Source: Flavobacterium lutivivi (GTDB taxonomy: Bacteria; Bacteroidota; Bacteroidia; Flavobacteriales; Flavobacteriaceae). From it: a stretch of 60,638 nucleotides of DNA. The notes under the pieces were generated by a model. It was not told where the DNA came from and did not search any database. It saw only the letters and a program-made list of their open reading frames with translations. Shown here piece by piece: positions 9,552 through 18,009 of the stretch. Position 1 is the stretch's first letter; every line of letters begins with the position of its first letter. The position numbers and the translations under genes were made by a program. The stretch covers positions 1 through 60,638 of the forward strand of contig NZ_BMIM01000014.1 in the NCBI RefSeq assembly GCF_014642275.1. Reading direction: 5' to 3'.

Positions 9552-12476
9552 TTATTTATTGTATTGTTTAGGGTTGCAGTGGTAACGCATATCACATTCC
9601 CCGCATTGTTTTTCTGATTTCACGATATGTTTCATATCGTAGTTTTTAGTTTCAATCTTATTTACTACATCATCGAAAACTGAAATAGTATGTTGTATGT
9701 TGTCTTTGTTTGATTTGAAAGTTACATACGGACTGCTGCTTTCTTCTTTAGGGTAATACAAGTGCATTTTGCTCACAATATGTCCTGTTCTTTCTTCCAC
9801 TAAATGAGCATAGATTTCTAATTGTCGTCTGTATTGAGCCAAAACTTGAATTGTTTTTGGTTCGTTGGAATTAACATCCGGTTTATTTCCAGATTTAAAA
9901 TCAATAAGTTCAACTGTACCATTATCTCCTTCAATAAGGTCAATGGTTCCTTTTAGAATGTAATCTTCTTTGACTAATGAAACATCAACTTCGGCTTCCT
10001 TGATAAGGTGCCATCTTTCGCTTTGATTATCACGATAGCGAAGTATTTGAATTAATAATGCTCTTTGTTGTGCTTCGTGTAAGTAGGTTCTTTGGCTTTT
10101 AGAAAGTAAATAATAGTTTTCATTGAACCAGTTTGTAATGTTATCATCAGTTAGTGTTTTTACTTCATCTCGTAAAACTGCTTTATGAATATCTTCGATG
10201 GTTTGATGTAATAAACTACCACCTAAAACACCTCCAGTTCTTACCTCTGTAAATTCTAACTCTTTGTAAAATTTGTATTGTAATGGACAGTTTTCATACA
10301 AAAGAATGTGTGATGTAAAAGAATACTGTTTTTTAATTTTTACTGGTTTTATTGTTTCTAGTTTTAATTCCTTTGGTTTAAATTCATCACTTTTCCAAGA
10401 AATGGCTTTAGAATAGGATTTCTCTAAATATTTTGATGGATTTCTACCTGCACCGCTTTTTTCATAAGCTGTTAGAACCAACAAATTTTGTGGTCTTGAA
10501 AAAGCAGTATAGTATAAACGCCAGAAATCGTAATATTTTGTTTTTTCAATTGGTTCAAATGGTGGCTTGTGATAATAATTTTGCTGTAGAATTTCATCTA
10601 CTTCATCAAATTGTTTTGTTGGATTAAGGTTTAGCGAACCTGTAAATACTATTGGAAATTCCAATCCTTTTGATTGGTGAATTGTCATAAAAGAAACACA
10701 ACCTGACGGTGCAAACTCATCAAAATCTTCATATTCTTCAATACCTCCTTCAATAATAAATCTTAAATAGGTGTTGAATAAATCTTGAAGCACTTTATTT
10801 ATGTTTTTTTTGGAAAGTACCGTTATATTATATAAATATTCAAATTTGAATAATAGTTTTGTTACCTGTGCAATGTTATATGCGGCACGAAGTTGAGTTT
10901 TACTATCAGTTAGTTCTACATTAATAAAATCTCCAAACATTGGAAATTCTAACAATTGATAAATTAAAGCTGCAAAAGCATAGTTTGTATTATGAGAAAA
11001 CACAAGGTGTTCTTTGGCTCTCATTTGGCACCATCTTAATAATGCTTCATTTGCTTTTGGGTCTTTTCTTATTTCGTTTGCAAATTTTTCTTTCCAAGAT
11101 TGGTATTTATTCCATATTTCTAAATGTGCGTCTTCTTTCCATTTCAAGTCCTCAAAGAGATTAGGAAAAATGAAAATTATTGCCCCAAATAACAACTGTA
11201 CTTCTTCGCGTTCAAAGAATAAAGACGAACGAGGTGAAAATACATTTATTGAATTGTCTTCTAAAAATTGAGCTAATGCAATTACTTTTTCATTTTTGAC
11301 AGATCTAAAAAGAAAAGCAATTTGATTGTAATCTGTTACAGCACCAGAACTAACCATTTCTTGAATAAAGGAAAGCACTTCTTCACAATATTCCTCAAAT
11401 GAAACATCGCTTGAAACTTTTAGAACTGCTGGTATTTTATTAAATTCTCCTTCTCTAGGCTGTATGTTTTTATCGTATCTGAATTTTTTGGTTCCTTCCG
11501 TCCAGTCTAGTTCCTCCATCCATTCGTTATAGAATTTAATAATATCTGGATGAGAACGATAATTAGTTACTAATGAAACTTGCTTACATTGACCTTTTTT
11601 AAAATTGTTTGGAAATTCTAATATGTTTCTAATTGTAGCACCTCTAAAACGATATAAACCTTGGTCATCATCACCAACAACACAAAAATTATTGTTCTTG
11701 GCAGATAATAGCAATAATATCTTTTCTTGAATTGTATTTGTATCTTGATATTCATCAACCATCAGGTAATGAATTTTATCTTGTAATGCTTGAAGGATTT
11801 TTGGGTTATTTTCTAGTAGTTTTAGTGTTTCAATTTGAATAGTTGAAAAGTCTAAAACATTTTCTTCTTCAAGTTGTTCCTGGTAAATTTTATAGTATTC
11901 TCCAATAGCTCTTATTTCATCCTCATCAGCATTACAAAGCACATCAATATCAAGGCATTCTTCAGATACTTTCGATATGTAGTAAATTAAATTACTTGCT
12001 TTTTCCCATCTATTTACATAATGGCTTCCGATAATATGAGCAGGGTCTTCAACTTCTAAATATCTTGAAAGATTTCTAAATACTAAATATTTTTGGTCGA
12101 ACTGGTCTAATAAGCGATAGTTTCTTTTGAGTTTAGTGTATTCTCTGTTTTCTTCAATAATTCTTAAAAAAATTGAATGTAACGTACCGATGTACATTTC
12201 ATTTAGATTTATTTTTAAGTCCAGCTCTAATAATCGGTTTGAAACTCTAGTGATTAACTCCTTAGCTGCTTTTTCGGTGAACGTTGCAACCATAATATTT
12301 TCGGCTGGAGTTCCTTCAATAATCAAATAAACAATTCTTTCTACTAATGTTTTAGTTTTACCCGCACCAGGACCAGCAATAACCAATAGAGGACCATCAA
12401 CAGTAGTTATGGCAGTTATCTTTTGAGGGTCAATGCCATCGGCGATAAGATTATTAATAAAAGAAGTAGAATTCAT
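9552..12476 (-). CDS. UvrD/PcrA-family helicase with C-terminal RecB/AddB-type Fe-S nuclease domain
   Basis: This 974-residue protein is an SF1A helicase: Walker A VIAGPGAGKTKTLVER near the N-terminus, Walker B MVDEYQDTN, motif III GDDDQGLYRFRGA, and later MTIHQSKGLEFPIVF. The C-terminal 230 residues have the marks of a RecB/AddB/Cas4 nuclease: ENCPLQYKFYKELEF, the ELIDFKSGNKP nuclease motif and a final cluster CGECDMRYHC, giving four Cys that could hold a 4Fe-4S cluster. It is the first gene of the operon that continues into mod, res and zorABE. It probably processes DNA ends made by the restriction enzyme, but this is inference. It is not RecB or AddA itself, since no partner recC/addB gene is adjacent. 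Confidence 0.85.
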   Translation of the reverse strand: MNSTSFINNLIADGIDPQKITAITTVDGPLLVIAGPGAGKTKTLVERIVYLIIEGTPAENIMVATFTEKAAKELITRVSNRLLELDLKINLNEMYIGTLHSIFLRIIEENREYTKLKRNYRLLDQFDQKYLVFRNLSRYLEVEDPAHIIGSHYVNRWEKASNLIYYISKVSEECLDIDVLCNADEDEIRAIGEYYKIYQEQLEEENVLDFSTIQIETLKLLENNPKILQALQDKIHYLMVDEYQDTNTIQEKILLLLSAKNNNFCVVGDDDQGLYRFRGATIRNILEFPNNFKKGQCKQVSLVTNYRSHPDIIKFYNEWMEELDWTEGTKKFRYDKNIQPREGEFNKIPAVLKVSSDVSFEEYCEEVLSFIQEMVSSGAVTDYNQIAFLFRSVKNEKVIALAQFLEDNSINVFSPRSSLFFEREEVQLLFGAIIFIFPNLFEDLKWKEDAHLEIWNKYQSWKEKFANEIRKDPKANEALLRWCQMRAKEHLVFSHNTNYAFAALIYQLLEFPMFGDFINVELTDSKTQLRAAYNIAQVTKLLFKFEYLYNITVLSKKNINKVLQDLFNTYLRFIIEGGIEEYEDFDEFAPSGCVSFMTIHQSKGLEFPIVFTGSLNLNPTKQFDEVDEILQQNYYHKPPFEPIEKTKYYDFWRLYYTAFSRPQNLLVLTAYEKSGAGRNPSKYLEKSYSKAISWKSDEFKPKELKLETIKPVKIKKQYSFTSHILLYENCPLQYKFYKELEFTEVRTGGVLGGSLLHQTIEDIHKAVLRDEVKTLTDDNITNWFNENYYLLSKSQRTYLHEAQQRALLIQILRYRDNQSERWHLIKEAEVDVSLVKEDYILKGTIDLIEGDNGTVELIDFKSGNKPDVNSNEPKTIQVLAQYRRQLEIYAHLVEERTGHIVSKMHLYYPKEESSSPYVTFKSNKDNIQHTISVFDDVVNKIETKNYDMKHIVKSEKQCGECDMRYHCNPKQYNK

Positions 12477-12602
12477 TTAATAGAATTAAATTGATATTTT
12501 GGTGTTTTTTTGTACAATCTGTAAATATATAAAAAAGCAATGGAAAGAAAAATGAGGAAAACCGTAAATGTAGGAAAATAGAGAAAATTAATGCAAAATA
12601 AT

Positions 12603-12812
12603 TTAGGGTGTAGGGTGTAAGGGAAAAACGAGTAAAAGATTTTTTATTTTTTACAATTATAATAAAACGGATTTATTAGGAATATTGGGTGCAAACTGGT
12701 TTTTGTGGTTTAATAATTTGCACTTGAAAGTTCTTATGTTATTCGATATTTTTTTTGAAAAAAAATAAAAAATGTTTGTGTTAAAAATTGGTTACACCAC
12801 CTTACACCCTAA
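12603..12812. repeat. Repeated GGTGTAA motifs in inverted arrangement, 449-base gap between helicase and primase genes
   Basis: The non-coding stretch 12477-12925 holds TTAGGGTGTAGGGTGTAAGG at 12603-12622, with two tandem GGGTGTA units. Near 12791-12812 the complementary form occurs, GTTACACCACCTTACACC, again two units. A further AGTGTAAC is at about 12836. The motif is bound to neither gene end and could be an operator or an iteron-like origin for the mobile island. No open frame of note is in this gap, which is otherwise very AT-rich. Confidence 0.4.
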
Positions 12813-12888
12813 AATAAAAGAAAATAGGTGCTTTTTAGTGTAACGTTATCAGTTCGTATTATTGAGTTAATTATAATAGAAAATAAAA

Positions 12889-12914
12889 AAAGTGGAACTT
12901 TTTTGTTCCACTTT
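12889..12914 (-). terminator. Rho-independent terminator of the BT4734/VirE gene
   Basis: A perfect 10-base stem, AAAGTGGAAC (12889-12898) with GTTCCACTTT (12905-12914), encloses a six-base loop. Read on the minus strand it is followed by a T-run. It lies 12 bases beyond the stop of the gene that ends at 12926. Confidence 0.75.
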
Positions 12915-12925
12915 CTTGTTGTTTT

Positions 12926-15019
12926 TTATTCTTCGACTTCTTTGTTTTTTGCATCTACTTCTTCATAACTATATTCCTTAACTGCGTAAACTGGTTTACC
13001 TTGCCGCATTAATCTAGTAAAATTGTGTTTTTTTAATGCTTTACCCAATTTGTTTATTGTGCCATCATTCAAGTTTAATTTTGTTCTGTCGGCAAGTTTG
13101 GCTGCTATTTGAGAAGCATTTAAAAAGAGAGTTGCTTCTTCTTTTGGACAAGGCTCGAACCACGTTAAAAGCAATTCTTCCTCTGGACTGTGTAATTGGT
13201 ATTGTTCGTTATTCTCTGTGATAGATTTGATTTCTTCCTGGTCGAACCAATATCTAAAACCACTTTTGAAAAGAAACAATGCTTGTGAAAAAGCTAGATT
13301 TATATCTACTTCGTGCTGGTATTTAATGCCTTCCAACTCAAAACAAAGAAAACGTCTGCTTCCTGTACTGTCGTTTAAGAACTGAGCTGTGTTAACACTT
13401 CCGGCAAAAGATGCCCTTCTGGGCATAGTTTCGTTGTTATGTCCGTAGGCTTTTCTCATTCTTATTTGTGTTTTTGTGATGATTTCTTTTAGGGATCCAA
13501 TTTCAGAACGGTTCAAGTTTTCGAGCTCGTCCAAGTTGATTAACATACATTCTGAGAGCTGCACCAATGTATCTTTGTTGTTTGGGTTTATGGTTCCAGA
13601 AAATAGATATTCTTTCAAAGGTTTTGGTACAAGCTTCTCCACCCACGTTGTTTTTCCTAATCCTTGTTTGCCACTGAAAACAATTACTGTATGATTTATT
13701 ACTTTATCATCAAGCACACAACCGACCATTGCTACTAACCATTTTTTGAAACATTGTTGCCAAAGGTCTTGTTTTGTGGTAGTTATTGTGTTGGCTAATT
13801 CGGTAATGTAATCGGTCTTTTCATCGTAAGTTGGTAAATTGAAAAAGTAATCTTCAAACGGATTGAATAGTTCGCAAAAATCAGAATACAATAAGTTTCT
13901 TAAAGAAGATAAATTGGTTTTAATTCGACCTTTTAGACATTCGCGAAGCATTGAATTTTCTATAAAATCATTCATCACATTCCACTTCTTTTTACCGAAA
14001 TATTGGAACTCTAATTTGCCTGAAACGATGTTGTGCCGAAATATATATCTTGTTGATAAAAATAGCTCTAAACGGTCTATTTGTGTTGGTTTTGGTTTGT
14101 CTTCGTCGTCTTCATCAGTAGTATCTGTAATTGAAAAGTTCTCATTCTTTTTGGTTTTATTAGGTTGTTCAAATTTGTCATTTTTTCCAAACTCGTGAAT
14201 GTTTCCATAGGCACTGTTAACTGCTTGTGTTACTTCTTTTTCATCATAGCCAAAATCAGTTAAAATATATCCTAATGCTTGTTGTAATGCAATACCTTTT
14301 CGGTTTAGGTTACAGGCTAGTTGGTGTACAAATACGTTGCGACTACCATTCACGAATTGCACTTTTTTTTCGGTAAAATTTACACAATGGTTGTATATAG
14401 CGTCGTAATCTAAAATAGGTTCTGGATTTATGGCTTTAGGTATTGGCTGTGCTTCAATTAAAGGCATCGCAACTTCGCTCGATGTGACAAATGTAGTAGC
14501 GTTCTCGTTTAAGTATAAATTTTCATCCCAGGAATAAAAGCATAGTCTTGTTAAGTCTTTGCCCGATTTGTCTATTTCTAGTTTTAAAATACTTTCATAA
14601 TGAGCTTGTACCTTTAGGAACGTTTCTTTGTGTTCGGTTTTTGGTGTATCGATTTTGACTAGAATTTTTAATCCGTTGCCAGATGGACTGATGAAACTTG
14701 CAAAAGTGAATTCTGATTGATTGGCCAAATGCTTTGCATTTTGCAAATCAGCAGCACTCAATTTGTCGATGTCTAAGATTATAAACTTTGAATATTCTGT
14801 TAGAAATTCCAATTTACGACCACCAACAAATTTACCTGAAGGTGTAAAAGCTGGAAGTGATTTTTTAGCTTTATTATATGCTTCTTCTTTCTTTTCAGCC
14901 AGTGATTTACGCAAGTAAATTATGCCGGGTTTGTACTTTCCTGTTTTAATTTCCTCCAAAATTGTTGCAATTGTTTTGTGTTCTACAACTTCGTTGAAAT
15001 TCTTGAATATGGTTACCAT
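12926..15019 (-). CDS. BT4734/BF3469-family primase-like protein with VirE/VapE P-loop ATPase domain
   Basis: This 697-residue protein is typical of Bacteroidota mobile islands. The N-terminal part (about 40-180) matches the BT4734-like primase region with KFIILDIDKL (acidic pair near 83-85) and SPSGNGLKILVKI. The middle has a CHC-type PriCT-like helix bundle, then an acidic linker (TDTTDEDDEDKP). The C-terminal half is a VirE-type ATPase with Walker A SGKQGLGKTT at about 449-458 and INLDELENL as Walker B. It probably primes or unwinds the excised island for replication. It sits downstream of a small HTH gene and ends at a strong terminator. Confidence 0.85.
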   Translation of the reverse strand: MVTIFKNFNEVVEHKTIATILEEIKTGKYKPGIIYLRKSLAEKKEEAYNKAKKSLPAFTPSGKFVGGRKLEFLTEYSKFIILDIDKLSAADLQNAKHLANQSEFTFASFISPSGNGLKILVKIDTPKTEHKETFLKVQAHYESILKLEIDKSGKDLTRLCFYSWDENLYLNENATTFVTSSEVAMPLIEAQPIPKAINPEPILDYDAIYNHCVNFTEKKVQFVNGSRNVFVHQLACNLNRKGIALQQALGYILTDFGYDEKEVTQAVNSAYGNIHEFGKNDKFEQPNKTKKNENFSITDTTDEDDEDKPKPTQIDRLELFLSTRYIFRHNIVSGKLEFQYFGKKKWNVMNDFIENSMLRECLKGRIKTNLSSLRNLLYSDFCELFNPFEDYFFNLPTYDEKTDYITELANTITTTKQDLWQQCFKKWLVAMVGCVLDDKVINHTVIVFSGKQGLGKTTWVEKLVPKPLKEYLFSGTINPNNKDTLVQLSECMLINLDELENLNRSEIGSLKEIITKTQIRMRKAYGHNNETMPRRASFAGSVNTAQFLNDSTGSRRFLCFELEGIKYQHEVDINLAFSQALFLFKSGFRYWFDQEEIKSITENNEQYQLHSPEEELLLTWFEPCPKEEATLFLNASQIAAKLADRTKLNLNDGTINKLGKALKKHNFTRLMRQGKPVYAVKEYSYEEVDAKNKEVEE

Positions 15020-15059
15020 TTAAGAGTAATTAGTGATTAGTAAATAGTGAATAGTTTTT

Positions 15060-15090
15060 AAGTTTGTGCCTGTCTTACAGACACAAACTT
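15060..15090. other. Strong hairpin between HTH and primase genes
   Basis: AAGTTTGTG (15060-15068) pairs with CACAAACTT (15082-15090), with a further CTGT/ACAG pairing inside. Without a long T-run on either side it is a weak terminator at best. It could be an attenuator between the HTH gene and the primase gene or a protein-binding site. Confidence 0.45.
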
Positions 15091-15116
15091 CACAAGTTCC
15101 ATTACAATCGCTCATA

Positions 15117-15398
15117 CTATCGTCCTTTAAATGATTTGTTGTAATGCTCTTGTAATAGCTTTTCAACATCGGAAAGTTTGTAGTAGATTTTGTTTCCAAC
15201 TTGACTGAATGAAATTTTGCCTTCGTCTCTCCAGGTTTGAGCTGTACGTTTTGAAATTTTCATCAGTAAAAGAAACTCTTGATTGTCTAAAAAGGTTTCT
15301 TTCTTTGGGTCTGCCTTGATAGAAATTTGAGATTGAATAGTGTCTAATTTTGTCATTAGATCTGTGAACTGGTCTTTTGTGAAGATAATTGCATCCAT
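15117..15398 (-). CDS. Helix-turn-helix DNA-binding protein, excisionase/MerR-like
   Basis: This 93-residue protein has an N-terminal coiled segment (FTDLMTKLDTIQSQIS) and a C-terminal winged HTH of the excisionase family: LDNQEFLLLMKISKRTAQTW, then RDEGKISFSQVGNKIYY and DVEKLLQEHY. The start is placed at 15398 (MDAIIFTKDQF) because the ten residues of the longer frame look non-coding. Such proteins accompany the tyrosine integrase and primase in Bacteroidota islands and act in excision or as a regulator. It is likely co-transcribed with the primase gene. Confidence 0.8.
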   Translation of the reverse strand: MDAIIFTKDQFTDLMTKLDTIQSQISIKADPKKETFLDNQEFLLLMKISKRTAQTWRDEGKISFSQVGNKIYYKLSDVEKLLQEHYNKSFKGR

Positions 15399-15446
15399 TT
15401 TTAAAAGTTTTAAATTGTTATGATGCAAATGTGAGAAGTAGTAAAA

Positions 15447-15545
15447 AGTCCGATTAGACTTATTTGGTCTTATCGGACTAAAAAGTTTGTTAGCCCTTAT
15501 GGATGTTGAAAAGTTGAAATGTTAATTTTAGAAAAAATCGGACTA
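15447..15545. repeat. Inverted and direct repeats of ATCGGACT upstream of the HTH gene
   Basis: AGTCCGAT (15447-15454) and ATCGGACT (15472-15479) form a stem extended by AGAC/GTCT. A further ATCGGACTA copy lies at 15537-15545, next to and overlapping the end of the neighbouring gene (15543). The arrangement suits an operator for the HTH protein or a terminator after the upstream gene. On the minus strand ACATTTGCATC at about 15424-15434 resembles the -7 box found upstream of the next gene. Confidence 0.45.
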
Positions 15546-16451
15546 TAGTTTTATTTTCCAATCATTATTTGGGTTCTTATCGGTTCGAGTTGGCGATAAA
15601 TACGTTTGAATTGTAAGCATTGAAAGTTCATTTCCATTTTCGTCTAAATAATTATCACAAATAAATTTTGCAATTTCTTTTATCTTATACTCAATGTAAG
15701 GTTTCCCATTTGGCTTTACCTCATACATCATTTGTTTGTAAGCATCCGTTAAAATATTAATTGGACCATTCAAACGAATTTTTAATGTTGGCTTTTTCTC
15801 TAAAGCTATTTTATTTTTCTCTTCAGCTTGTTCTTTCTCTAATTGACATTTTAAGATTTTTTCATTTTGGATTTGTTTCAATAAAGCTTTGCATTGTTTT
15901 TTGTAATCCAATAGTTTGTTATTGATAAAATATACTTCTGATTGCTTATACTCACATATTTCTTCATTCAAATAAAGGATTTTATCTGGATAATTAGTTA
16001 GAGTAGCGATGTGTTTTTTAACCTCTGAAAACGAAAAATATCTTTCTTCACTTTCTGCATTTATTAGTCTTTTTGGAGTTTTTGCAACTGGCTCTTTTAC
16101 TCTCGAAGATTGCAGTTCTGTTCGTTTTTTCTCGATTAAGATGTATAATTTATTGTATCTACTCATTGCCGTTTTGGAGCTGAAAAAAGCTTCATTGTTG
16201 GCTAATAGTTTTTCTAGTTTACAAATCCATACTTCTGGGTTTTTCACCAGGTTGAATTGATAATCGATAAATGCAGGAAAATGAGATTGTTTGAGTTCTA
16301 GAATTTTTGCAATTAAGGCATTGCAATAGTTTTGAATGTTGATTTTGTCTTCGACAATAATATCAAATAAAGGATTTTTGGCTTGTGCCTGTGGCACTGC
16401 CAATAATTCTACAAACTCTGCGGTTTGCATATTTTGATCCTTTGAATTCAA
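15543..16451 (-). CDS. Island-associated protein of unknown function
   Basis: This 302-residue protein is not recognised. It is hydrophilic, rich in Lys and Glu, with a coiled-coil stretch around 190-225 (CKALLKQIQNEKILKCQLEK). The C-terminus (GPINILTDAYKQMM through SMLTIQTYLSPTRTDKNPNN) resembles a small winged-helix or DNA-binding region; in position and shape it recalls RteC-like regulators of Bacteroidota elements, but the similarity is too weak to name. It lacks signal peptide and membrane segments. It lies between the excisionase-like gene and Fic, all on the minus strand. An internal Met at residue 8 is an alternative start. Confidence 0.6.
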   Translation of the reverse strand: MNSKDQNMQTAEFVELLAVPQAQAKNPLFDIIVEDKINIQNYCNALIAKILELKQSHFPAFIDYQFNLVKNPEVWICKLEKLLANNEAFFSSKTAMSRYNKLYILIEKKRTELQSSRVKEPVAKTPKRLINAESEERYFSFSEVKKHIATLTNYPDKILYLNEEICEYKQSEVYFINNKLLDYKKQCKALLKQIQNEKILKCQLEKEQAEEKNKIALEKKPTLKIRLNGPINILTDAYKQMMYEVKPNGKPYIEYKIKEIAKFICDNYLDENGNELSMLTIQTYLSPTRTDKNPNNDWKIKL

Positions 16452-16604
16452 ATTGTAGTATGTCTTTTTTGTTATTCATTTACTTAAAAATTGTAATTAA
16501 AAGCGGTTTAAAATTTGATGTTTTCTTGTTGCTGTTTGGCTTGTAAAGAGCAATCATCTTTTTTTCGATTTGTTTGCTTTAAAAATTACTAGATTTCTAT
16601 AATG

Positions 16605-16612
16605 CAAATGTA
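16605..16612 (-). promoter_or_regulatory. -7 promoter box of the 302-residue protein gene
   Basis: TACATTTG on the minus strand (16612-16605) matches TAnnTTTG and lies about 150 bases upstream of the gene starting at 16451. The same ACATTTGCAT core recurs upstream of the HTH gene. The -33 element is not clear. Confidence 0.35.
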
Positions 16613-16622
16613 GAAAATAAAA

Positions 16623-16644
16623 AAAATCCTTGTTAAAGGATTTT
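16623..16644 (-). terminator. Terminator of the Fic gene
   Basis: AAAATCCTT (16623-16631) and AAGGATTTT (16636-16644) form a perfect 9-base stem with a GTTA loop. On the minus strand it is followed by a run of eight T. It lies about 100 bases downstream of the Fic stop. Confidence 0.7.
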
Positions 16645-16746
16645 AATTGAAGTTATTAACAATCGAATGAAGTCAATAAAATAGGGACTTTACACTCGCT
16701 AATAGTTTGATATTGAATTTTTTTTATTTTTAAATTTTGATTGGAA

Positions 16747-17835
16747 TTACTGTTTTAGAATTTCTAATAATCTGTAATTAATGTATATTTTTTCTTTGCC
16801 AACTGTTTCACTTTTTAGAAATCCTTTTTCTTCTAAAGCTATCAAATAATTTCCAATAGTTTTTAATGATGCTAGACCTTCTGCTTCTAATTGTTGTCGT
16901 TTTGTATATGGTAATCTGAAAAGTGCTTCTATTAAATCTTTTGAATATACTTTTGGTAATTTTTCTTGAATTTCAGCAGCCATTGTATTCATTAAGTCTT
17001 CAATTGCTGTGATTTGTTTTCTGCCTTTTAGCGCTGTTTCTTCCACCATATCTAACATATACATTATCCAATCTTCCCAGTTGCCCTCTTCGGTTACCTT
17101 TCGCAAATTGTTGTAATAGGCCGCTTTGTTGTCGATGATGTAATTGCTCATATACAATGCTGGTAAATCTAATAGTCCTGCCAATTTTAAATACAATAAC
17201 AAAATGATACGTCCGGTTCGTCCATTTCCATCAAAAAACGGATGTATGGCTTCAAACTGATAATGAATAATTGCCATTTTTACTAATGGATCTATTTCGT
17301 CTTCTGCGTGAATGAAGTCTTCTAGGTTTTTTAATTTTTCACGTATGGTATTTTCTCCTTCTGGTGGTGTATAAATCACTTTACCCGTAGCTGGATTTTT
17401 TAATTGTGTTCCTGGTGCGTTTCTGATGGAAGCTGTATTTTCTTTAATGATTTGTGCTAATTTGATAAACAAATTGGTCGTTAAGAAAGGTCGTTTTTCG
17501 ATTTCTTGAAAGCCAAACCATAAAGCGTCTTTGTAATGCATTACTTCTTTAGTCGCTGGATTGTCGTATTTTTTTTCGGCTATGGAAGCCATAAACAATT
17601 CGTCTTGGGTTGTAATGATGTTTTCTATTGCAGAACTGGCTTGTGCTTCTTGTAAATTGATAGTATCAATAAACAGCGTTGGGTTTGGCAAATTGGTTAT
17701 CGCTCCCTTTAGTTCGGACAAAGCTCTACTTGAAGTAATTAGTTTTTTTAAAATTACTTTAGTTTCTAAATCGGTATTTGGTGGTAGTAACGGTAATTCG
17801 TTATACGATTTTTCCGGGTTATAATTTGCTGCCAT
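16747..17835 (-). CDS. fic: Fic-family adenylyltransferase with N-terminal self-inhibitory motif
   Basis: This 362-residue protein carries the complete Fic motif HPFFDGNGRTGR at 198-209, whose His is the catalytic base that moves AMP from ATP to a target hydroxyl. SSAIEN at 67-72 matches the inhibitory helix pattern [S/T]xxxE[G/N], placing it among Fic proteins with a built-in inhibitor (class II). The C-terminal 80 residues (LPYTKRQQLEAEGLASLKTI) look like a winged helix. Targets are unknown. The gene stands alone on the island between the integrase and the unknown protein, with tandem repeats just upstream. No separate antitoxin gene is visible, consistent with self-inhibition. Confidence 0.93.
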   Translation of the reverse strand: MAANYNPEKSYNELPLLPPNTDLETKVILKKLITSSRALSELKGAITNLPNPTLFIDTINLQEAQASSAIENIITTQDELFMASIAEKKYDNPATKEVMHYKDALWFGFQEIEKRPFLTTNLFIKLAQIIKENTASIRNAPGTQLKNPATGKVIYTPPEGENTIREKLKNLEDFIHAEDEIDPLVKMAIIHYQFEAIHPFFDGNGRTGRIILLLYLKLAGLLDLPALYMSNYIIDNKAAYYNNLRKVTEEGNWEDWIMYMLDMVEETALKGRKQITAIEDLMNTMAAEIQEKLPKVYSKDLIEALFRLPYTKRQQLEAEGLASLKTIGNYLIALEEKGFLKSETVGKEKIYINYRLLEILKQ

Positions 17836-17872
17836 AGTCGAAGTATTTATGAAAGTCGATTTTAGGATTATT

Positions 17873-18000
17873 TACCTTTGTTTTGTTTTCGAGAGTAAAA
17901 ATAATAAAAAATTACCTTCGAAATGATTTTCGAGAGTAAAAAAATGAAAAAATTACCTTCGTATGTAATTTTAAAAGTAGAATTGACTGAAATTTACCTT
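17873..18000. repeat. Tandem repeats of about 41 bases between integrase and Fic genes
   Basis: TACCTTYG recurs at 17873, 17911, 17952 and 17993 (spacings 38, 41 and 41). The first two units also share TTTTCGAGAGTAAAAA and an A-rich tail, the third is more diverged, and the fourth is cut short by the integrase stop. The units fill the whole 174-base gap. On the plus strand each resembles a -7 box (TAnnTTTG). They may bind the integrase, excisionase or a regulator of Fic; this is not established. Confidence 0.6.
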
Positions 18001-18009
18001 CGTTGTTTT

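Noticed and set aside
5092-12476. BREX or DISARM system
   Set aside because: No pglX/pglZ, brxC, drmA/drmB or drmC-like genes are present; Mod with DPPY before FMGSG and Res with a C-terminal nuclease fit type III R-M.
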